A stretch of 64,000 nt of DNA from Nostoc sp. TCL240-02 (GCF_013343235.1 NZ_CP040094.1:3038501-3102500); one strand, 5' to 3'; shown: positions 1 through 9,891, numbered from the stretch's first letter. Numbers and translations are program-made. Notes: generated from the letters alone by a model not told the origin.

Positions 1-545
1 AAAAATACGAGACTCTACCAGTTACCTCAGTTCAGATAGATTCACTCTATATGAAAAGGACTTTAATGATATTGATTTTGAGAATAAGTTTGATAAAATT
101 ATGGCGATTGGCCTGTTTGAACATGTAGGGAATTTAACGAAATCATTTCAAAAACTGGCTTCTCTCCTCAAAGATGATGGCAAGGTGTTAATTCACATAA
201 TCACAACCAGATTACCTTATAATATAACCCATCCTTTTATCGACAAATATGTTTTTCCAAACATGCGGGTGTGGAGTTATTTATGATGTCATACCAAAGA
301 TTAATACAGACCTGAAAACTATTAATCAATGGTATTTAAATGGTGCTAACTACTCAAAGACTCTGATAAATTGGTTGATGAATTTTGACCAAAATCAAGC
401 TAAAGTCAAAGATTTAAATTATGGCATGAACTATAGAAAGTTCTGCCGGATGTGGAGACTTTATTTGCTCTTGTGCATTGTGTATTTTGACGGTTGTGAT
501 GGTGAAATTCTTGGTAACGGTCAATACTTGTTGGTTCATGGGTGA
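1..545 (+). pseudogene. Cyclopropane-fatty-acyl-phospholipid synthase-like methyltransferase, 5' cut by window and frameshifted
   Basis: The reading frame is already open at base 2 and encodes the SAM-methyltransferase core of the CFA synthase family, including the family hallmark FDKIMAIGLFEHVG, followed by a lid region and LLKDDGKVLIH. This frame stops at 284-286. The family C-terminus continues in frame 3, with DVIPK, NQWYLNGANYSKTL, RMWRLYL and GNGQYLLVHG, and ends at 545. Removing one T from the run at 280-282 would join the halves as WSYYDVIP, so a single-base insertion explains the break. The N-terminus lies outside the window. It may be a true pseudogene or a sequencing error in a homopolymer. 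The family modifies lipid acyl chains or other substrates using SAM; the substrate here is unknown. Confidence 0.8.
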
Positions 546-673
546 CAAGTTAATTGCATAAGTCCTAATAATTTAGCGATCGCCTAACCATATCGAGAGC
601 AATTCTTGGTTCCTTAGTTGTAGCCAACAACAAGAAATGCTCCAATCTGCAATAAGTGTGCGAGTACCATTAA

Positions 674-1456
674 ATGGCAAATAAACGCTTTTATCACATT
701 GGCTTTGGACAAGATGATTTAGGTTCATCGCCTCCCAGCATTGCCCTATTATCTGGTGAGCCAGAGCGATCGCATCTAATTGCCCAAACTTATTTCCAAG
801 ATGTCCGCTTATTATCGGAAAATCGCGGACTCAATAGCTATGTAGGATATTTACCAAATGGCCGCAGCATATTATCGGCTACAAGTGGTATGGGTGCGCC
901 TTCATTAAGTATTGTAGTCAACGAGTTGATACAAGTAGGAATTCGGCAAATTATTCGCATTGGAACTTGCGGAGCAATTCAACCTTATATACCAGTCGGT
1001 AGCGTTGTTATTAGCAGTGCAGCATTATGTCGCCAAGGTGCAGCTTATGACATTGCGCCTGTGGAATATCCAGCCGCAGCCGATCCTTTTCTGACAGTTG
1101 CTTTAGTTAAAGCCGCGCGAGAATTAAAGGTTGAACATTACATCGGAATTACGGCATCAGTTGATACTTTTTACGAAGGACAAGAACGCACTGATTCCGC
1201 GAATCCAAATTTAATGCGATCGCTGCATGGCATCACAGAAGAATATCGGCGCTTGAATATCTTGAATTATGAGATGGAATCCGGCACACTATTCAAAATG
1301 GCAGGTGTGTACAATTTTGCTGCTGCTGCTGTTTGCGGTGTAGTTGCTGGGCGTACCACGAGTGAAAATATCATCTTAGAACAGAGGGATATTGCTGTGA
1401 AAAATGCGATCGCAATTGCTGTAAATGCAGCAGCAATCTTTAAGTCAGACAATTAA
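674..1456 (+). CDS. Nucleoside phosphorylase (uridine phosphorylase-like, PNP/UDP family)
   Basis: A 260-residue protein of the hexameric nucleoside phosphorylase family, which cleaves nucleosides with phosphate to free base and ribose-1-phosphate in the cytoplasm. Visible motifs are LSGEPERS near residue 26 (phosphate-binding loop), SGMGAPSLSIVVNEL, the IRIGTCGAI phosphate and ribose site near residue 95, and NYEMESGTLF near residue 200, whose Met-Glu-Ser contacts the ribose. Length and motif spacing fit uridine phosphorylase better than MTA or AdoHcy nucleosidases. It stands alone after the broken methyltransferase gene and starts at an ATG 128 bp downstream of it. Base specificity cannot be read from the sequence. 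Confidence 0.88.
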   Translation: MANKRFYHIGFGQDDLGSSPPSIALLSGEPERSHLIAQTYFQDVRLLSENRGLNSYVGYLPNGRSILSATSGMGAPSLSIVVNELIQVGIRQIIRIGTCGAIQPYIPVGSVVISSAALCRQGAAYDIAPVEYPAAADPFLTVALVKAARELKVEHYIGITASVDTFYEGQERTDSANPNLMRSLHGITEEYRRLNILNYEMESGTLFKMAGVYNFAAAAVCGVVAGRTTSENIILEQRDIAVKNAIAIAVNAAAIFKSDN

Positions 1457-1690
1457 TATTTACTTGATAAGTTAACTCTCAGTAGTTTCATCATGTCTTC
1501 ACCCAATCTTTAATTTTTTAGTCAGTAATTCTAGCTAGAATAGCTTACATAACGGCAATTTCTATATTCTAAAAATATATAAAATTACCATAAATATCCT
1601 AAAAATAAACACATTGTTTAACTCTTAAAAGTAAAAATTGTAAGCAATTTAGATCTCAATAAATATTGAAAAATTTGAGTGAAAGCTAAT

Positions 1691-2272
1691 ATGAATAATA
1701 TTTTTAGGTATGGGATTAAAACCATGACTTCAACTGTGATGTCTAGGAGGAGCTATGCCTACGCACTAATCCCAACGCTGATATTTTTAACATTCTCTCA
1801 TCAGGCAATAGCTGACGATCCAGGAGCATGTTACATGGTAACGTCCTCCGGTAAAACCGTTGGATTAGAAAGACTTTGTGGCAATATAGCCGCACCTTCA
1901 GACGACAAAGTTTTTCGAGTCTTAATTAAACGCCGCTTTGGTGGAACTCCTGTGATTGACGTTACCTTCAATGACAAAAAAACCTTTGAAATGATTGTAG
2001 ATACTGGTGCTAGCGGGACTATTATTACTCAAAGTATGGCAAATACACTTAAACTCCAGACTACAGGTACAATGCAAGCCCAAATTGCCGATGGTAGCGA
2101 AGTAGAATTTCCAACCAGTAAGGTAAAATCTATTGCAGCAGGTGGAGTTACAGCCAATAATCTTCAGGTAGCGATCGCACCCAAAGCCAGCATCGGCTTA
2201 CTGGGTCACGATTTCTTCGGCAAGTATGATATTAAGATTCTGGAGAGAGAGGTCGAATTTCATCACCGCTAA
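1691..2272 (+). CDS. Secreted retropepsin-like aspartic protease (clan AA, TIGR02281 type)
   Basis: About 193 residues. The N-terminus has Arg-Arg followed by a hydrophobic stretch (ALIPTLIFLTF) and a QAIA cleavage-type site, consistent with a signal peptide. The mature part carries the single-domain aspartic protease motif IVDTGASGTIITQSMA, with the catalytic Asp in DTGAS, and a second hydrophobic motif GLLGHDFFGKYD that forms the flap and core of this family. Such proteins act as homodimers, each chain giving one Asp. The start is uncertain: GTG at 1679, ATG at 1691 and ATG at 1724 are all in frame. I chose the first ATG. The substrate is unknown, and the protein is probably periplasmic. 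Confidence 0.75.
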   Translation: MNNIFRYGIKTMTSTVMSRRSYAYALIPTLIFLTFSHQAIADDPGACYMVTSSGKTVGLERLCGNIAAPSDDKVFRVLIKRRFGGTPVIDVTFNDKKTFEMIVDTGASGTIITQSMANTLKLQTTGTMQAQIADGSEVEFPTSKVKSIAAGGVTANNLQVAIAPKASIGLLGHDFFGKYDIKILEREVEFHHR

Positions 2273-2297
2273 TGGTTGGAAGTAAAAACATAGAAAC

Positions 2298-2690
2298 ATG
2301 ACTAAGCTGATTGAATACGAAGAAGCCAGCGACGAAATCCGGGCAGTATATGACGACATTCGCGTCACCCGCCAGAATGACTATATCAATAACTTTTGGA
2401 AAGCCATAGCTAATCATCCCCCTACCTTGCAACGAACTTGGCAAGCGGTGAAAGAAGTGATGACTAGCCCCGGCGAAATTGATCCACTGATGCGAGAACT
2501 AATTTATATCGCCGTGAGTGCGACGAATGGCTGTGAGTATTGCATCGCTTCGCACACAGCAGGAGCGCGGGCCAAGGGGATGAATGATACCATGTTCGGG
2601 GAACTCATGGCGATCGCAGCTACTGCCAACATGACCAATCGCCTCGCCAACGGCTATCAAATTCCGGTGGACGAGAGATTTAAGACGTAG
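2298..2690 (+). CDS. Carboxymuconolactone decarboxylase / AhpD-like protein
   Basis: A 130-residue single-domain protein of the CMD/AhpD fold. It contains the redox-type motif NGCEYCIASH near residue 75 (CxxC followed by His two residues later), preceded by LMRELIYIAVSATN, as in peroxidase-related alkylhydroperoxidase proteins. The CxxC suggests a thiol peroxidase or disulfide reductase role rather than decarboxylation. It starts 25 bp after the protease gene and is followed within 55 bp by an alpha/beta hydrolase on the same strand, so the three may be cotranscribed. CMD proteins often sit beside hydrolases. The physiological substrate is not known. Confidence 0.83.
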   Translation: MTKLIEYEEASDEIRAVYDDIRVTRQNDYINNFWKAIANHPPTLQRTWQAVKEVMTSPGEIDPLMRELIYIAVSATNGCEYCIASHTAGARAKGMNDTMFGELMAIAATANMTNRLANGYQIPVDERFKT

Positions 2691-2744
2691 GAATGTAGCG
2701 TTGTCTATCCCTGCTTCAGATCGGGTTTAGCAGAATTCTTGACT

Positions 2745-3557
2745 ATGCCAAAGCTTCAGGTTAACGGGATTGATTTGTTCTACGACATTAAGGGAACGGG
2801 TGAGCCTTTGCTATTAATAGCTGGCTTCCTTTGCGATCATGCCTATTGGTCGTTAATTATGCCATCGCTGATTTCGCAGTATCAAGTTATTCGCTTAGAT
2901 AACCGAGGTATGGGGCGAAGTTCAGCTCCCGAAACCCCCTATAGTCTAAAGCAGATGGCTAATGATGTAGCAGCATTGCTCAATCATCTTGCGATCGATA
3001 AGGTGCATCTAGTAGGTCATTCAATGGGTGGTCAGATAGCCCAAGAGTTAGTATTAGCACATCCTGAAAAGGTGCAAAGTTTAATGCTGCTTTCGTCACT
3101 GGCAAAGGGTGATGGATTATTCAACAGCATCATTGAGACTTGGGGCGAACTCTGCGCTAATGTAGACCTGAAACTTTATGAAAAAGTCGTATTACCCTGG
3201 ATATTTACAGATACCTTCTACTCGATTCCTGGCATGATCGAAGGTCTGATAGAATTTGCAATCAGATATCCTTTCCCACCAGCGACTCATTCACTGCATC
3301 ATCACAGCCAAGCCATGCTTGACTTTGACACAACAAATCGCCTTCAAAAAATTCATTGTCCTACCCTAGTTCTTGTTGGCAAACAAGACATTCTCACCCC
3401 TCTAAAATTTTCCCAGCAACTTGCTCAAGGCATTCCCAACTCTGAACTTGTAGTTCTCGAAGGTGGTGGTCATGGCTTCTTAATTGAGTCGCCGGATACT
3501 GTGATTTCAGCCATGCTAAACTTCTTGGGGAAATTGAAGCCAGCCTACACTATTTAA
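2745..3557 (+). CDS. Alpha/beta-fold hydrolase
   Basis: About 270 residues with the alpha/beta hydrolase plan. The oxyanion-hole region is LLLIAGFLCDHAYW, the nucleophile elbow is GHSMGGQ near residue 92 (catalytic Ser), the acidic residue is in LVLVGKQDILTP, and the catalytic His is in GGGHGFLIE near the C-terminus. It resembles the 3-oxoadipate enol-lactonase and menaquinone-pathway-like esterases, but the substrate cannot be assigned. I start it at the ATG at 2745 rather than the TTG two codons earlier. It follows the CMD-like gene closely on the same strand, a pairing that recalls beta-ketoadipate genes, although no other genes of that pathway are present. Confidence 0.85.
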   Translation: MPKLQVNGIDLFYDIKGTGEPLLLIAGFLCDHAYWSLIMPSLISQYQVIRLDNRGMGRSSAPETPYSLKQMANDVAALLNHLAIDKVHLVGHSMGGQIAQELVLAHPEKVQSLMLLSSLAKGDGLFNSIIETWGELCANVDLKLYEKVVLPWIFTDTFYSIPGMIEGLIEFAIRYPFPPATHSLHHHSQAMLDFDTTNRLQKIHCPTLVLVGKQDILTPLKFSQQLAQGIPNSELVVLEGGGHGFLIESPDTVISAMLNFLGKLKPAYTI

Positions 3558-3940
3558 CGCTCCCGAAAAATTGTCAGGACAACAAAAAAATTTAAGGGTA
3601 GGGAATCGCGATAAGTCAAGAAAGAAAAACGAACCGCATACTCCTAGGTCGAAGCAAGCTACGCGCAGCATCTCGTTAGAGAAGGACACATAGACACGTT
3701 CGCGGAGCGTCTAGTAGAGAAGTGGCTTCCCGCAGGGTAGGACACAAAGGAAGAAGAAGTTAAGAGGGTTTGGCAGAGCCTCACAAAGAAATGGTATAAC
3801 CCAAGTTTATTGAGTTATAGCAAGCGTAAATCATTCGTTAACAACAAAATGTCTGGCTTATTAAAGAAGCCAGGAATCTAAACCTTTAGATTTTCACAAA
3901 TCAAATATAATTGCGATATGTAAATTACTGTTGACTAATT
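3558..3940. repeat. Gene-free gap with nested small dispersed repeats
   Basis: The gap contains AACGAACCGC at about 3628, the start of a repeat whose other end (ACAAAGGAAG) appears only near 3745. In between are two or three copies of the Nostoc-type short repeats (CGCGCAGCATCTCGTTAGAG, CGTTCGCGGAGCGTCTAGTA and GGCTTCCCGCAGGG). This looks like repeats inserted into a repeat. A short hairpin CTGGCTT/AAGCCAG lies at 3853-3873 without a clear T tract. No gene is seen. Confidence 0.6.
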
Positions 3941-4321
3941 TTACTCATGAATCATGCGGCGAAGATCGTCAAGAGGAGATTCTAATTCAGCGATTTCTGA
4001 ATTCTCGTTGTTAGGTATTTCTACATCTTCCTCTACAACATAAAATTCAACGCTTATCTTAATTTCAACTTTCCCCTTTTTCCAGCTTTTAGAACCTAGT
4101 GTTAAAATTTCACAATCGATACCTTCTTGAAACCAGTTCACATTTGGAGACTCTTTTATATCTACTCCTTGTTTACTTAATTCTTCATTCAATGTATTTT
4201 CTAGCGTGGAGTTAAATGAGGTATCCATTGCTTGCTTAAATTTCGCAATTTTATATGTGTTGTCCCCGAAATCTAAAACATCGCCACCTTTACACTCTAT
4301 TGCCTTGAATCCATCTTCCAT
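3941..4321 (-). CDS. KGK domain protein
   Basis: About 126 residues. It matches the small cyanobacterial KGK family by its N-terminal GGDVLDFGDNTYKIAKF segment and by WKKGKVEIKISVEFYV, which contains the family-naming Lys-Gly-Lys, followed by an acidic stretch and the C-terminal SPLDDLRRMI. The function of the family is unknown. The frame can be extended to a TTG at 4363, but the ATG at 4321 puts the conserved region close to the N-terminus as is usual, so I prefer it. It lies downstream of the dynamin-like gene on the same strand, 113 bp away, and might be read through from it. Confidence 0.75.
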   Translation of the reverse strand: MEDGFKAIECKGGDVLDFGDNTYKIAKFKQAMDTSFNSTLENTLNEELSKQGVDIKESPNVNWFQEGIDCEILTLGSKSWKKGKVEIKISVEFYVVEEDVEIPNNENSEIAELESPLDDLRRMIHE

Positions 4322-4434
4322 ATCAACCTCAATATATATATGAAAATTTTCTACTTTACACAAAGTTGCAATTAGTGAATGCTTTAGTATTCACTAATTA
4401 CTAAAATTATCTCCAATTATCTTTGAGATTAAAG

Positions 4435-6885
4435 TTAAAGATTTTGCCCCACATCTGAAACCATAAATCCATTATTAGCGAACTTATCATCAGTATCAAA
4501 ATACTCACCAATCACAGGCAAGAAGTGGTCATATAGTTTCATTGACTGTAAACAACTATTGATACTAGAAGCTGCTGAATTGTATGCTGCAATATTTTCT
4601 TCAACAACACTCAACAATCGGCGATTATAAGCGATTTTCTCTTCAGCTTCTTGTTGCAGTGTTTTCTCTAAATAAGCACGCGCCTGTGGATATTGCTGCA
4701 AAATCTCATCTGCTTGCTGCTCCGCCATTGGTAACAACTGAGTTTTCAGCGTTTGGTTGATGGTTTGACGGAAAGATTTACGAATAGTTTGCGAAACTTT
4801 TGGCTCAAAATCTAACTTCAATAATTGCCTAATTGCTGGTTCTGCTTCTACAATACTTTCAGCATCGTAGCTTTGAGAAGTTTGTAATAAAGTTTGGCGA
4901 AATTGATAGATAGAAAAAGTGCCTTCGTCATAAAATCTCGGACTTTCTCGCACGAAGCGATCGCACTCTACACTAGCTGCACTAACTAATGCTTGAGTAA
5001 CTCTTTTTTCTAAATTTCTGATCTCTTGTTCAATGCCGCCATCATTATCTAATAAACGATACAACTGCCGATAATATTCTGACTTGCGAATCTTTTCAAT
5101 CAATCGCTGAAAATAATTTGCAACAACTTGCTGAGATGACTCAATCAAAATATCTTCTAACTGATTTGCTAAGTAATAAAATGCCTCTACTAAAATAGCA
5201 ATTAAAGGTGCAGTAGCGTTGCGAGGATGGCTAATTGTTGCACGTTGATAAGCAGAAGCTACAGAAAAAGTATCTAGCAATTCATCTAAACGGCGAATCA
5301 TTCGTGATTGCAATTGCCTAAAATCTGCTTCAAAAGCATCACAAGAATTATTAATTATTTGGTTAACTTCTTTTGTGATATGCTCACTAAATTCTCTACC
5401 AATTTGCTGAAGTTGCTGATTTAGGCGTTGCAACTCTTGCTGCTTCATACTCTCAATTTCTTGGGGTTGACTATCTAAATTACGTTGTACACTCTGATAA
5501 TGTTTTGTCAGTTTAATACAAACATCTTCCAAATCATCAGCCAGATTTTTAAATAGTTGGGGACGCTTCTCTTCTGTAAGATAGCGAGTAATAGCTGTGC
5601 GAAATTCTTCAGTACCACTATCTTGAATTAGCTTTTCTATCAGTTCATTTCCCCAATCTCCCAAAATCCGCACATAATTTTGATTTGGGGTTTCATAGCC
5701 ATTAACAGAGACACGGAATTTAGTAGTAGATAACTTTCCTGAATTTACACAGTAGTTGTTAAACGCATAGACAAATTGTGGTGTTTCTTCTATACCATCT
5801 AAACCTTTAATGCTTTCTGCAAAAACAGAATCTAAACCAAATCTATCTAGTTGATTTGTCTGTTTAATCTGACTACCGTAAAATCCTAATAATCCACTGG
5901 TTTTATAAACCTTGTTTGAATTACCAAATTGCCCACTGATTAAATCGTCTAATCGTTGTCGTAATTGGGTATTGTACCAAGTCTCATCAATGCGATTGAA
6001 AACATAAAAAACCCGATCGCGTACTCCCCCATTTTGCCGCATTAATTCCAAAAGTTCTGTTTCTTCTTTTGTCATATCACCCGCCGAAGCAGGTTTTAGC
6101 ACACACACCACCGCCGAAGTATCAGGATGTTGAATTTTGGCATAAGTTAGTTGTGCGTCTTTCTCTACTGGTGCATCTATACCAGGGGTATCAATAATTA
6201 CGTTACCGTCTTGTAGCAGAGGATGATTACAGTAATATTCTATTCGCTTCAATACTGCACTGTTACTACCACGACGGGCATATCCAGCCGCTTCTTTGAG
6301 GTTAAAAAAGTTAAATTGCTCCATTGAATATGTAGCATTATTAACCGTGTAGATGCGATCGCGGTTTGCTATATATCCCTCTAGCAATAACATTAAGGCC
6401 TTCGCCTGTTTTGCGCGTTCTGATTTACTCTCGCCACCCTCCTGCTGAATAATTGCTTCAGCACCTTGACGTAGCAAAGTAATTACATCAGCTTGGTTAA
6501 TATTAGTTACTGTTGTAAATCCTAGTTGCTGACATAAATAAACTGCTTGTTCCCGAATTTCTGCTTCACTTAAAAACGTTAAAACAACACGTTCTTTATC
6601 TAATTCTGCATACTCAATTTTGCATTCTGTACCTGTAGCGTGTCCTTCTGCACTGTAAAGTAGTTCTCTCTCCAATAGGGCATTGATTAGCATTGATTTA
6701 CCAGTACTAAATGCACCTGCAAACACAATCTCAAACTTAGGAGAAATCGCTTTAGTTAGGGAAGTTTGTACAGGTGTAATATCTTGGGAATGTAGGTTTG
6801 GTTCTTGTTGTAAAAGTTGTAATATCGACTCAACTTGCTCTTTCAAATTTTTGCACTGAAGCGGTAAATCTGACATATTCAGCAT
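4435..6885 (-). CDS. Bacterial dynamin-like GTPase
   Basis: An 816-residue dynamin-superfamily protein. The GTPase motifs are G1 GAFSTGKS at residues 57-64, a switch Thr in HATGTEC, G3 DTPGID, and a G4-like NRID in FYVFNRIDETW. Downstream is a long helical, Gln-rich region with coiled-coil character (about 450-560) and a hydrophobic patch near APLIAILVEAFYYL that could be the membrane-binding paddle, followed by another helical arm to the C-terminus. This organisation fits bacterial dynamin-like proteins, which bind and remodel the cytoplasmic or thylakoid membrane by GTP-driven oligomerisation. It is a single gene, whereas some systems have paired DLPs. The start is the ATG at 6885; an in-frame ATG three codons later is possible. 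Confidence 0.88.
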   Translation of the reverse strand: MLNMSDLPLQCKNLKEQVESILQLLQQEPNLHSQDITPVQTSLTKAISPKFEIVFAGAFSTGKSMLINALLERELLYSAEGHATGTECKIEYAELDKERVVLTFLSEAEIREQAVYLCQQLGFTTVTNINQADVITLLRQGAEAIIQQEGGESKSERAKQAKALMLLLEGYIANRDRIYTVNNATYSMEQFNFFNLKEAAGYARRGSNSAVLKRIEYYCNHPLLQDGNVIIDTPGIDAPVEKDAQLTYAKIQHPDTSAVVCVLKPASAGDMTKEETELLELMRQNGGVRDRVFYVFNRIDETWYNTQLRQRLDDLISGQFGNSNKVYKTSGLLGFYGSQIKQTNQLDRFGLDSVFAESIKGLDGIEETPQFVYAFNNYCVNSGKLSTTKFRVSVNGYETPNQNYVRILGDWGNELIEKLIQDSGTEEFRTAITRYLTEEKRPQLFKNLADDLEDVCIKLTKHYQSVQRNLDSQPQEIESMKQQELQRLNQQLQQIGREFSEHITKEVNQIINNSCDAFEADFRQLQSRMIRRLDELLDTFSVASAYQRATISHPRNATAPLIAILVEAFYYLANQLEDILIESSQQVVANYFQRLIEKIRKSEYYRQLYRLLDNDGGIEQEIRNLEKRVTQALVSAASVECDRFVRESPRFYDEGTFSIYQFRQTLLQTSQSYDAESIVEAEPAIRQLLKLDFEPKVSQTIRKSFRQTINQTLKTQLLPMAEQQADEILQQYPQARAYLEKTLQQEAEEKIAYNRRLLSVVEENIAAYNSAASSINSCLQSMKLYDHFLPVIGEYFDTDDKFANNGFMVSDVGQNL

Positions 6886-7428
6886 CCTGACAATATTTAT
6901 GTATATATTAGTTACATTTCTTGTCTTGATGGTTCAGTAGTATTTCTGAGATATTTGATGCGATTTAGTTACTGGGTATCACCTAACGCACAAAGATCGT
7001 GTCTGGTTAAAAACTTATTAGGCTGATATGAAGAGAAGTCTGATTATGACGTTGGCGAGGCCAACTCATCCGTTTCGCTGTAGTCAATTTCAACTAAGCT
7101 AATCGTCAAGCATTTTTCTCGAATGATTAGCTTGTAGTAAAGGCTACTTTATGGTAAATCTTCGCACCCTACTTTTATGGCAATACGGTTCATTAAGGGC
7201 TACTGGCCAAAATTTTGGGTTTTTGAGACGCGATAAATCGCCGTCTCTACAAGTCTATTGACTTTTATGCAATTTAAATTGACCTGTTTAGCCTGAATTT
7301 AAATAAAATCAAAAATCTGTATATTTGAATACTTTTTAGGAATTTTTTGGCAAATGTCATGTTATTGTAACTTTAGCAAAGCCTTGCTCAGTCAATTCAG
7401 GGAGTCATGATTATCGAGTGGTTCATTC
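6886..7428. other. 543-bp intergenic gap with a hairpin and a REP-like repeat
   Basis: This gap separates the divergently read dynamin-like and HPP genes. It contains an imperfect hairpin with arms AAGCTAATC and GATTAGCTT (about 7096-7133) and a REP-like palindrome at 7225-7247. The promoters of both flanking genes must lie here, but I cannot place them with confidence. I see no coding remnant. Confidence 0.5.
7225..7247. repeat. REP-like palindrome (GAGACG...CGTCTC)
   Basis: The arms GAGACG and CGTCTC enclose CGATAAATCGC, and TACAAG follows. The same hairpin, with small loop changes, recurs at about 12691, 18652, 19129, 19422 and 32076, and a divergent form occurs at 59846. The RAYT transposase at 18784 is the likely mobilising enzyme. 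Confidence 0.75.
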
Positions 7429-7986
7429 ATGATCGACGGTAAAAAAGTTCGGTTGAAATTAAAAAATTATTGGTTTAAAACCTTTGGCAGATGGCGATCC
7501 TGTCCGTTAACCTGTCCAATAGACAGACCTCATCATCGACATGTTTTTTGGAGTTGGATCGGTAGTTTTTTAGCCATAACTGCAACGTCTTACCTGGCTG
7601 CAAAAACTAATTCTCCTTTGCTGATGGCTCCTTTTGGTGCTACGAGTGTCTTGATATTTGGTGTGCCTGACAGTCCTTTGGCTCAGCCTCGCAATGTTAT
7701 TGGGGGTAATCTTTTAGCTGCTATGGTGAGTCTGATAATTCTGCATTTTTTCGGTGCTTCTCCCTTTGCAATGGGAATGGCTGTTTCTAGTGCGATCGGA
7801 ATCATGCAGCTTACCGGAACTCTACACCCACCTTCGGGTGCTGTTGCATTAGTCGTCATGATGACGAAACCAGACTGGCAATTTCTGCTAACACCTGCGT
7901 TTGAGGGATCGATGATTTTAGTGCTATGCGCTGTGATCTTTAATAATTTAGCGGAAGAAAGGACGTATCCAAAACACTGGTTATAA
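7429..7986 (+). CDS. HPP family membrane protein (candidate nitrite transporter)
   Basis: A 185-residue integral membrane protein of the HPP family with about four to five hydrophobic segments. The family-naming His-Pro-Pro is in GTLHPPSGAVAL, and an upstream conserved motif is APFGATSVLIFGVPDSPLAQPRN. Work on cyanobacterial and chloroplast HPP proteins has shown nitrite transport activity for members of this family, so nitrite uptake across the plasma membrane is a reasonable inference. No nitrate or nitrite assimilation genes are adjacent, so the context does not add support. The ATG at 7429 is the first plausible start. Confidence 0.8.
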   Translation: MIDGKKVRLKLKNYWFKTFGRWRSCPLTCPIDRPHHRHVFWSWIGSFLAITATSYLAAKTNSPLLMAPFGATSVLIFGVPDSPLAQPRNVIGGNLLAAMVSLIILHFFGASPFAMGMAVSSAIGIMQLTGTLHPPSGAVALVVMMTKPDWQFLLTPAFEGSMILVLCAVIFNNLAEERTYPKHWL

Positions 7987-8016
7987 TATTGTCTCTAGAG
8001 AAATCAAGCGCAAAAT

Positions 8017-8044
8017 GTAGGGGCAATTCATGAATTGCCCCTAC
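8017..8044. terminator. Perfect 28-bp palindrome between convergent genes
   Basis: The arms GTAGGGGCAATTCA and TGAATTGCCCCTAC form a perfect inverted repeat between the HPP gene and the convergently read sppA. Its location suits a bidirectional terminator. GGGGCAATTC hairpins are also a common dispersed repeat in this group, so it may be a mobile repeat serving as one. Confidence 0.6.
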
Positions 8045-8049
8045 AGAAA

Positions 8050-9885
8050 TTACTCAATCTTCAGGTTGAAAGGCAAACGCGCATAAACCCCCTGTGGATC
8101 GTTCATTTTTTGGAGAATCTCTACTTCCTGTTGCAATTTCTGGAATTCAGTGATGATGGGGTTAGATGGTTTAATTTGCGTCGCTTCAATTCCTAAAGCA
8201 GTCCGCGCCTCTTCAGTTGCACGCCCAAAAAAGCGTTCTCCAAAACTGCTAGTGCGAGGATATTCTTGCACTTCCCAGTCTTCTCCTAGTTTCGCCTCTT
8301 TGACAGCATAAGCGATCGCACTATTCAAACCACCAATTTCATCCACTAAACCAATTTCCTTCGCCGCCACACCAGACCAAACCCTTCCTTGGGCAATTTC
8401 TGCAACTTTTTGTTCTGGGAGTTTCCGACCTTGAGAAACTTTATTCAGAAACATATTATAAATACGGTTAACACTACGTTGATAAAGTGCCAACTCTTGA
8501 GGCGATTTTGGACGCGAAACTGTTTGACTATCAGCATAGGCTCCAGTTTTCACCGCATCCCAGGTGATGCCGTTATCATTGGCCAGCTTTTCACCATTAA
8601 ATAGCAACCCAAATACACCTATTGAACCTGTAATGGTATTTGGTTCAGCAAAAATGCGATTAGAGTCGCTAGCAATCCAATAACCTCCAGAGGCGGCTAC
8701 ATCACCCATTGACACTACAACCGGTTTTACCTCACGAGTTAATTTCACTTCTCGCTGCATAACTTCGGCTGCGGTAGCGCTACCACCAGGACTATTAATC
8801 CGCAATACAACAGCCTTCACATCCTTATCTTGTCGGAGTTTATTGAAGATTTTGGCAAAGCGATCGCCTCCTACTTGTCCACCATCACCTTTGCCATCGA
8901 CAATTTCACCCTCAGCATAAACAACGGCAATTTGATTTTTTGAGCTACGTTCTACACCCAAAGATTTGCCAGAAACTTCTGCGTAGTTATTCAGGTTAAT
9001 TTGTCGGAATGTTTTGTCGTCTTTATCGCTATTTGTCAACTTTTTGAGGTCACTCACCACTTCATCAGGGTATGCTACTCGATCGACTAAACCGCTAGTT
9101 TTGGCTTGTGTGGCTTCCAGTATCGCCTGACTATCTGCGATCGCTTGCAACTGGTTAGGTTCAATTTTCCGACTTGCACCTACAGTAGTGCGCCACTCTC
9201 CCCAAACATCATCTAACAATTTTTGAGTTTGTTCGCGGTTTTCTGGACTCAATTTTTTGAGGATAAACGGTTCTACAGCACCTTTGAACTTACCCACCCG
9301 CACGACTTGCACGCCAATGCCATACTTTTGTAATGCACCCGCTAAGAACATTGGCTGTGAACTCAAACCATTGACTTCCATCAATCCCAAAGGATTAAGC
9401 ACAATAGAATCTGCCACTGAACTAAGGTAATATTCCTTTTCACTCCAATCACTGCCATAAGCCACAATCTTTTTCCCAGAAGTGCGAAACTCCTCCAGCG
9501 CTTTCCGAATTTCTTTAAGGGAGGCATAGCCGACGTTATTAGCTTGACTACCGTTAGTTGAATCGAGGTAGATCCCAACAATTCGCGGATCGCGTCGTGC
9601 TTTTTCCAAAGTTTCTACAACTTTGCGGAGTGCCATTCTTTCATCATCCACACCTGATATTGTGTTTTGAAACAGTTCGTCAGAACTAGGTTCGCTATCA
9701 GTAATTTTCATCGACAAGTCAAAAACCAACACTGACTTATCTTTCACATTTGGCCCTGTATCTTTAGACGAGCTAGCAGCGAATATTAGCAACAACAGTC
9801 CAGTGGTTCCTAGACCACCAAAAATAATTAGTCCTAATAATGTGCCAACTAAACTAGCAAAAGTTTGTTTGATAAAATTACGCAT
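8050..9885 (-). CDS. sppA: Signal peptide peptidase SppA, long (67K-type) form
   Basis: A 611-residue double-domain serine protease of family S49. An N-terminal hydrophobic anchor spans about residues 10-37 ([20 protein letters not shown]). The first peptidase half contains [10 protein letters not shown] and [10 protein letters not shown], which supplies the catalytic-type Lys. The second half contains [17 protein letters not shown] and [17 protein letters not shown], where the Ser after Ala-Ala is the nucleophile. GSIGVFG follows as in other SppA proteins. SppA degrades cleaved signal peptides in the membrane, and cyanobacterial SppA is also linked to photosystem and phycobilisome acclimation. 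Its length matches the E. coli type. It converges on the HPP gene at a strong palindrome. Confidence 0.93.
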   Translation of the reverse strand: MRNFIKQTFASLVGTLLGLIIFGGLGTTGLLLLIFAASSSKDTGPNVKDKSVLVFDLSMKITDSEPSSDELFQNTISGVDDERMALRKVVETLEKARRDPRIVGIYLDSTNGSQANNVGYASLKEIRKALEEFRTSGKKIVAYGSDWSEKEYYLSSVADSIVLNPLGLMEVNGLSSQPMFLAGALQKYGIGVQVVRVGKFKGAVEPFILKKLSPENREQTQKLLDDVWGEWRTTVGASRKIEPNQLQAIADSQAILEATQAKTSGLVDRVAYPDEVVSDLKKLTNSDKDDKTFRQINLNNYAEVSGKSLGVERSSKNQIAVVYAEGEIVDGKGDGGQVGGDRFAKIFNKLRQDKDVKAVVLRINSPGGSATAAEVMQREVKLTREVKPVVVSMGDVAASGGYWIASDSNRIFAEPNTITGSIGVFGLLFNGEKLANDNGITWDAVKTGAYADSQTVSRPKSPQELALYQRSVNRIYNMFLNKVSQGRKLPEQKVAEIAQGRVWSGVAAKEIGLVDEIGGLNSAIAYAVKEAKLGEDWEVQEYPRTSSFGERFFGRATEEARTALGIEATQIKPSNPIITEFQKLQQEVEILQKMNDPQGVYARLPFNLKIE

Positions 9886-9891
9886 TAGTTA

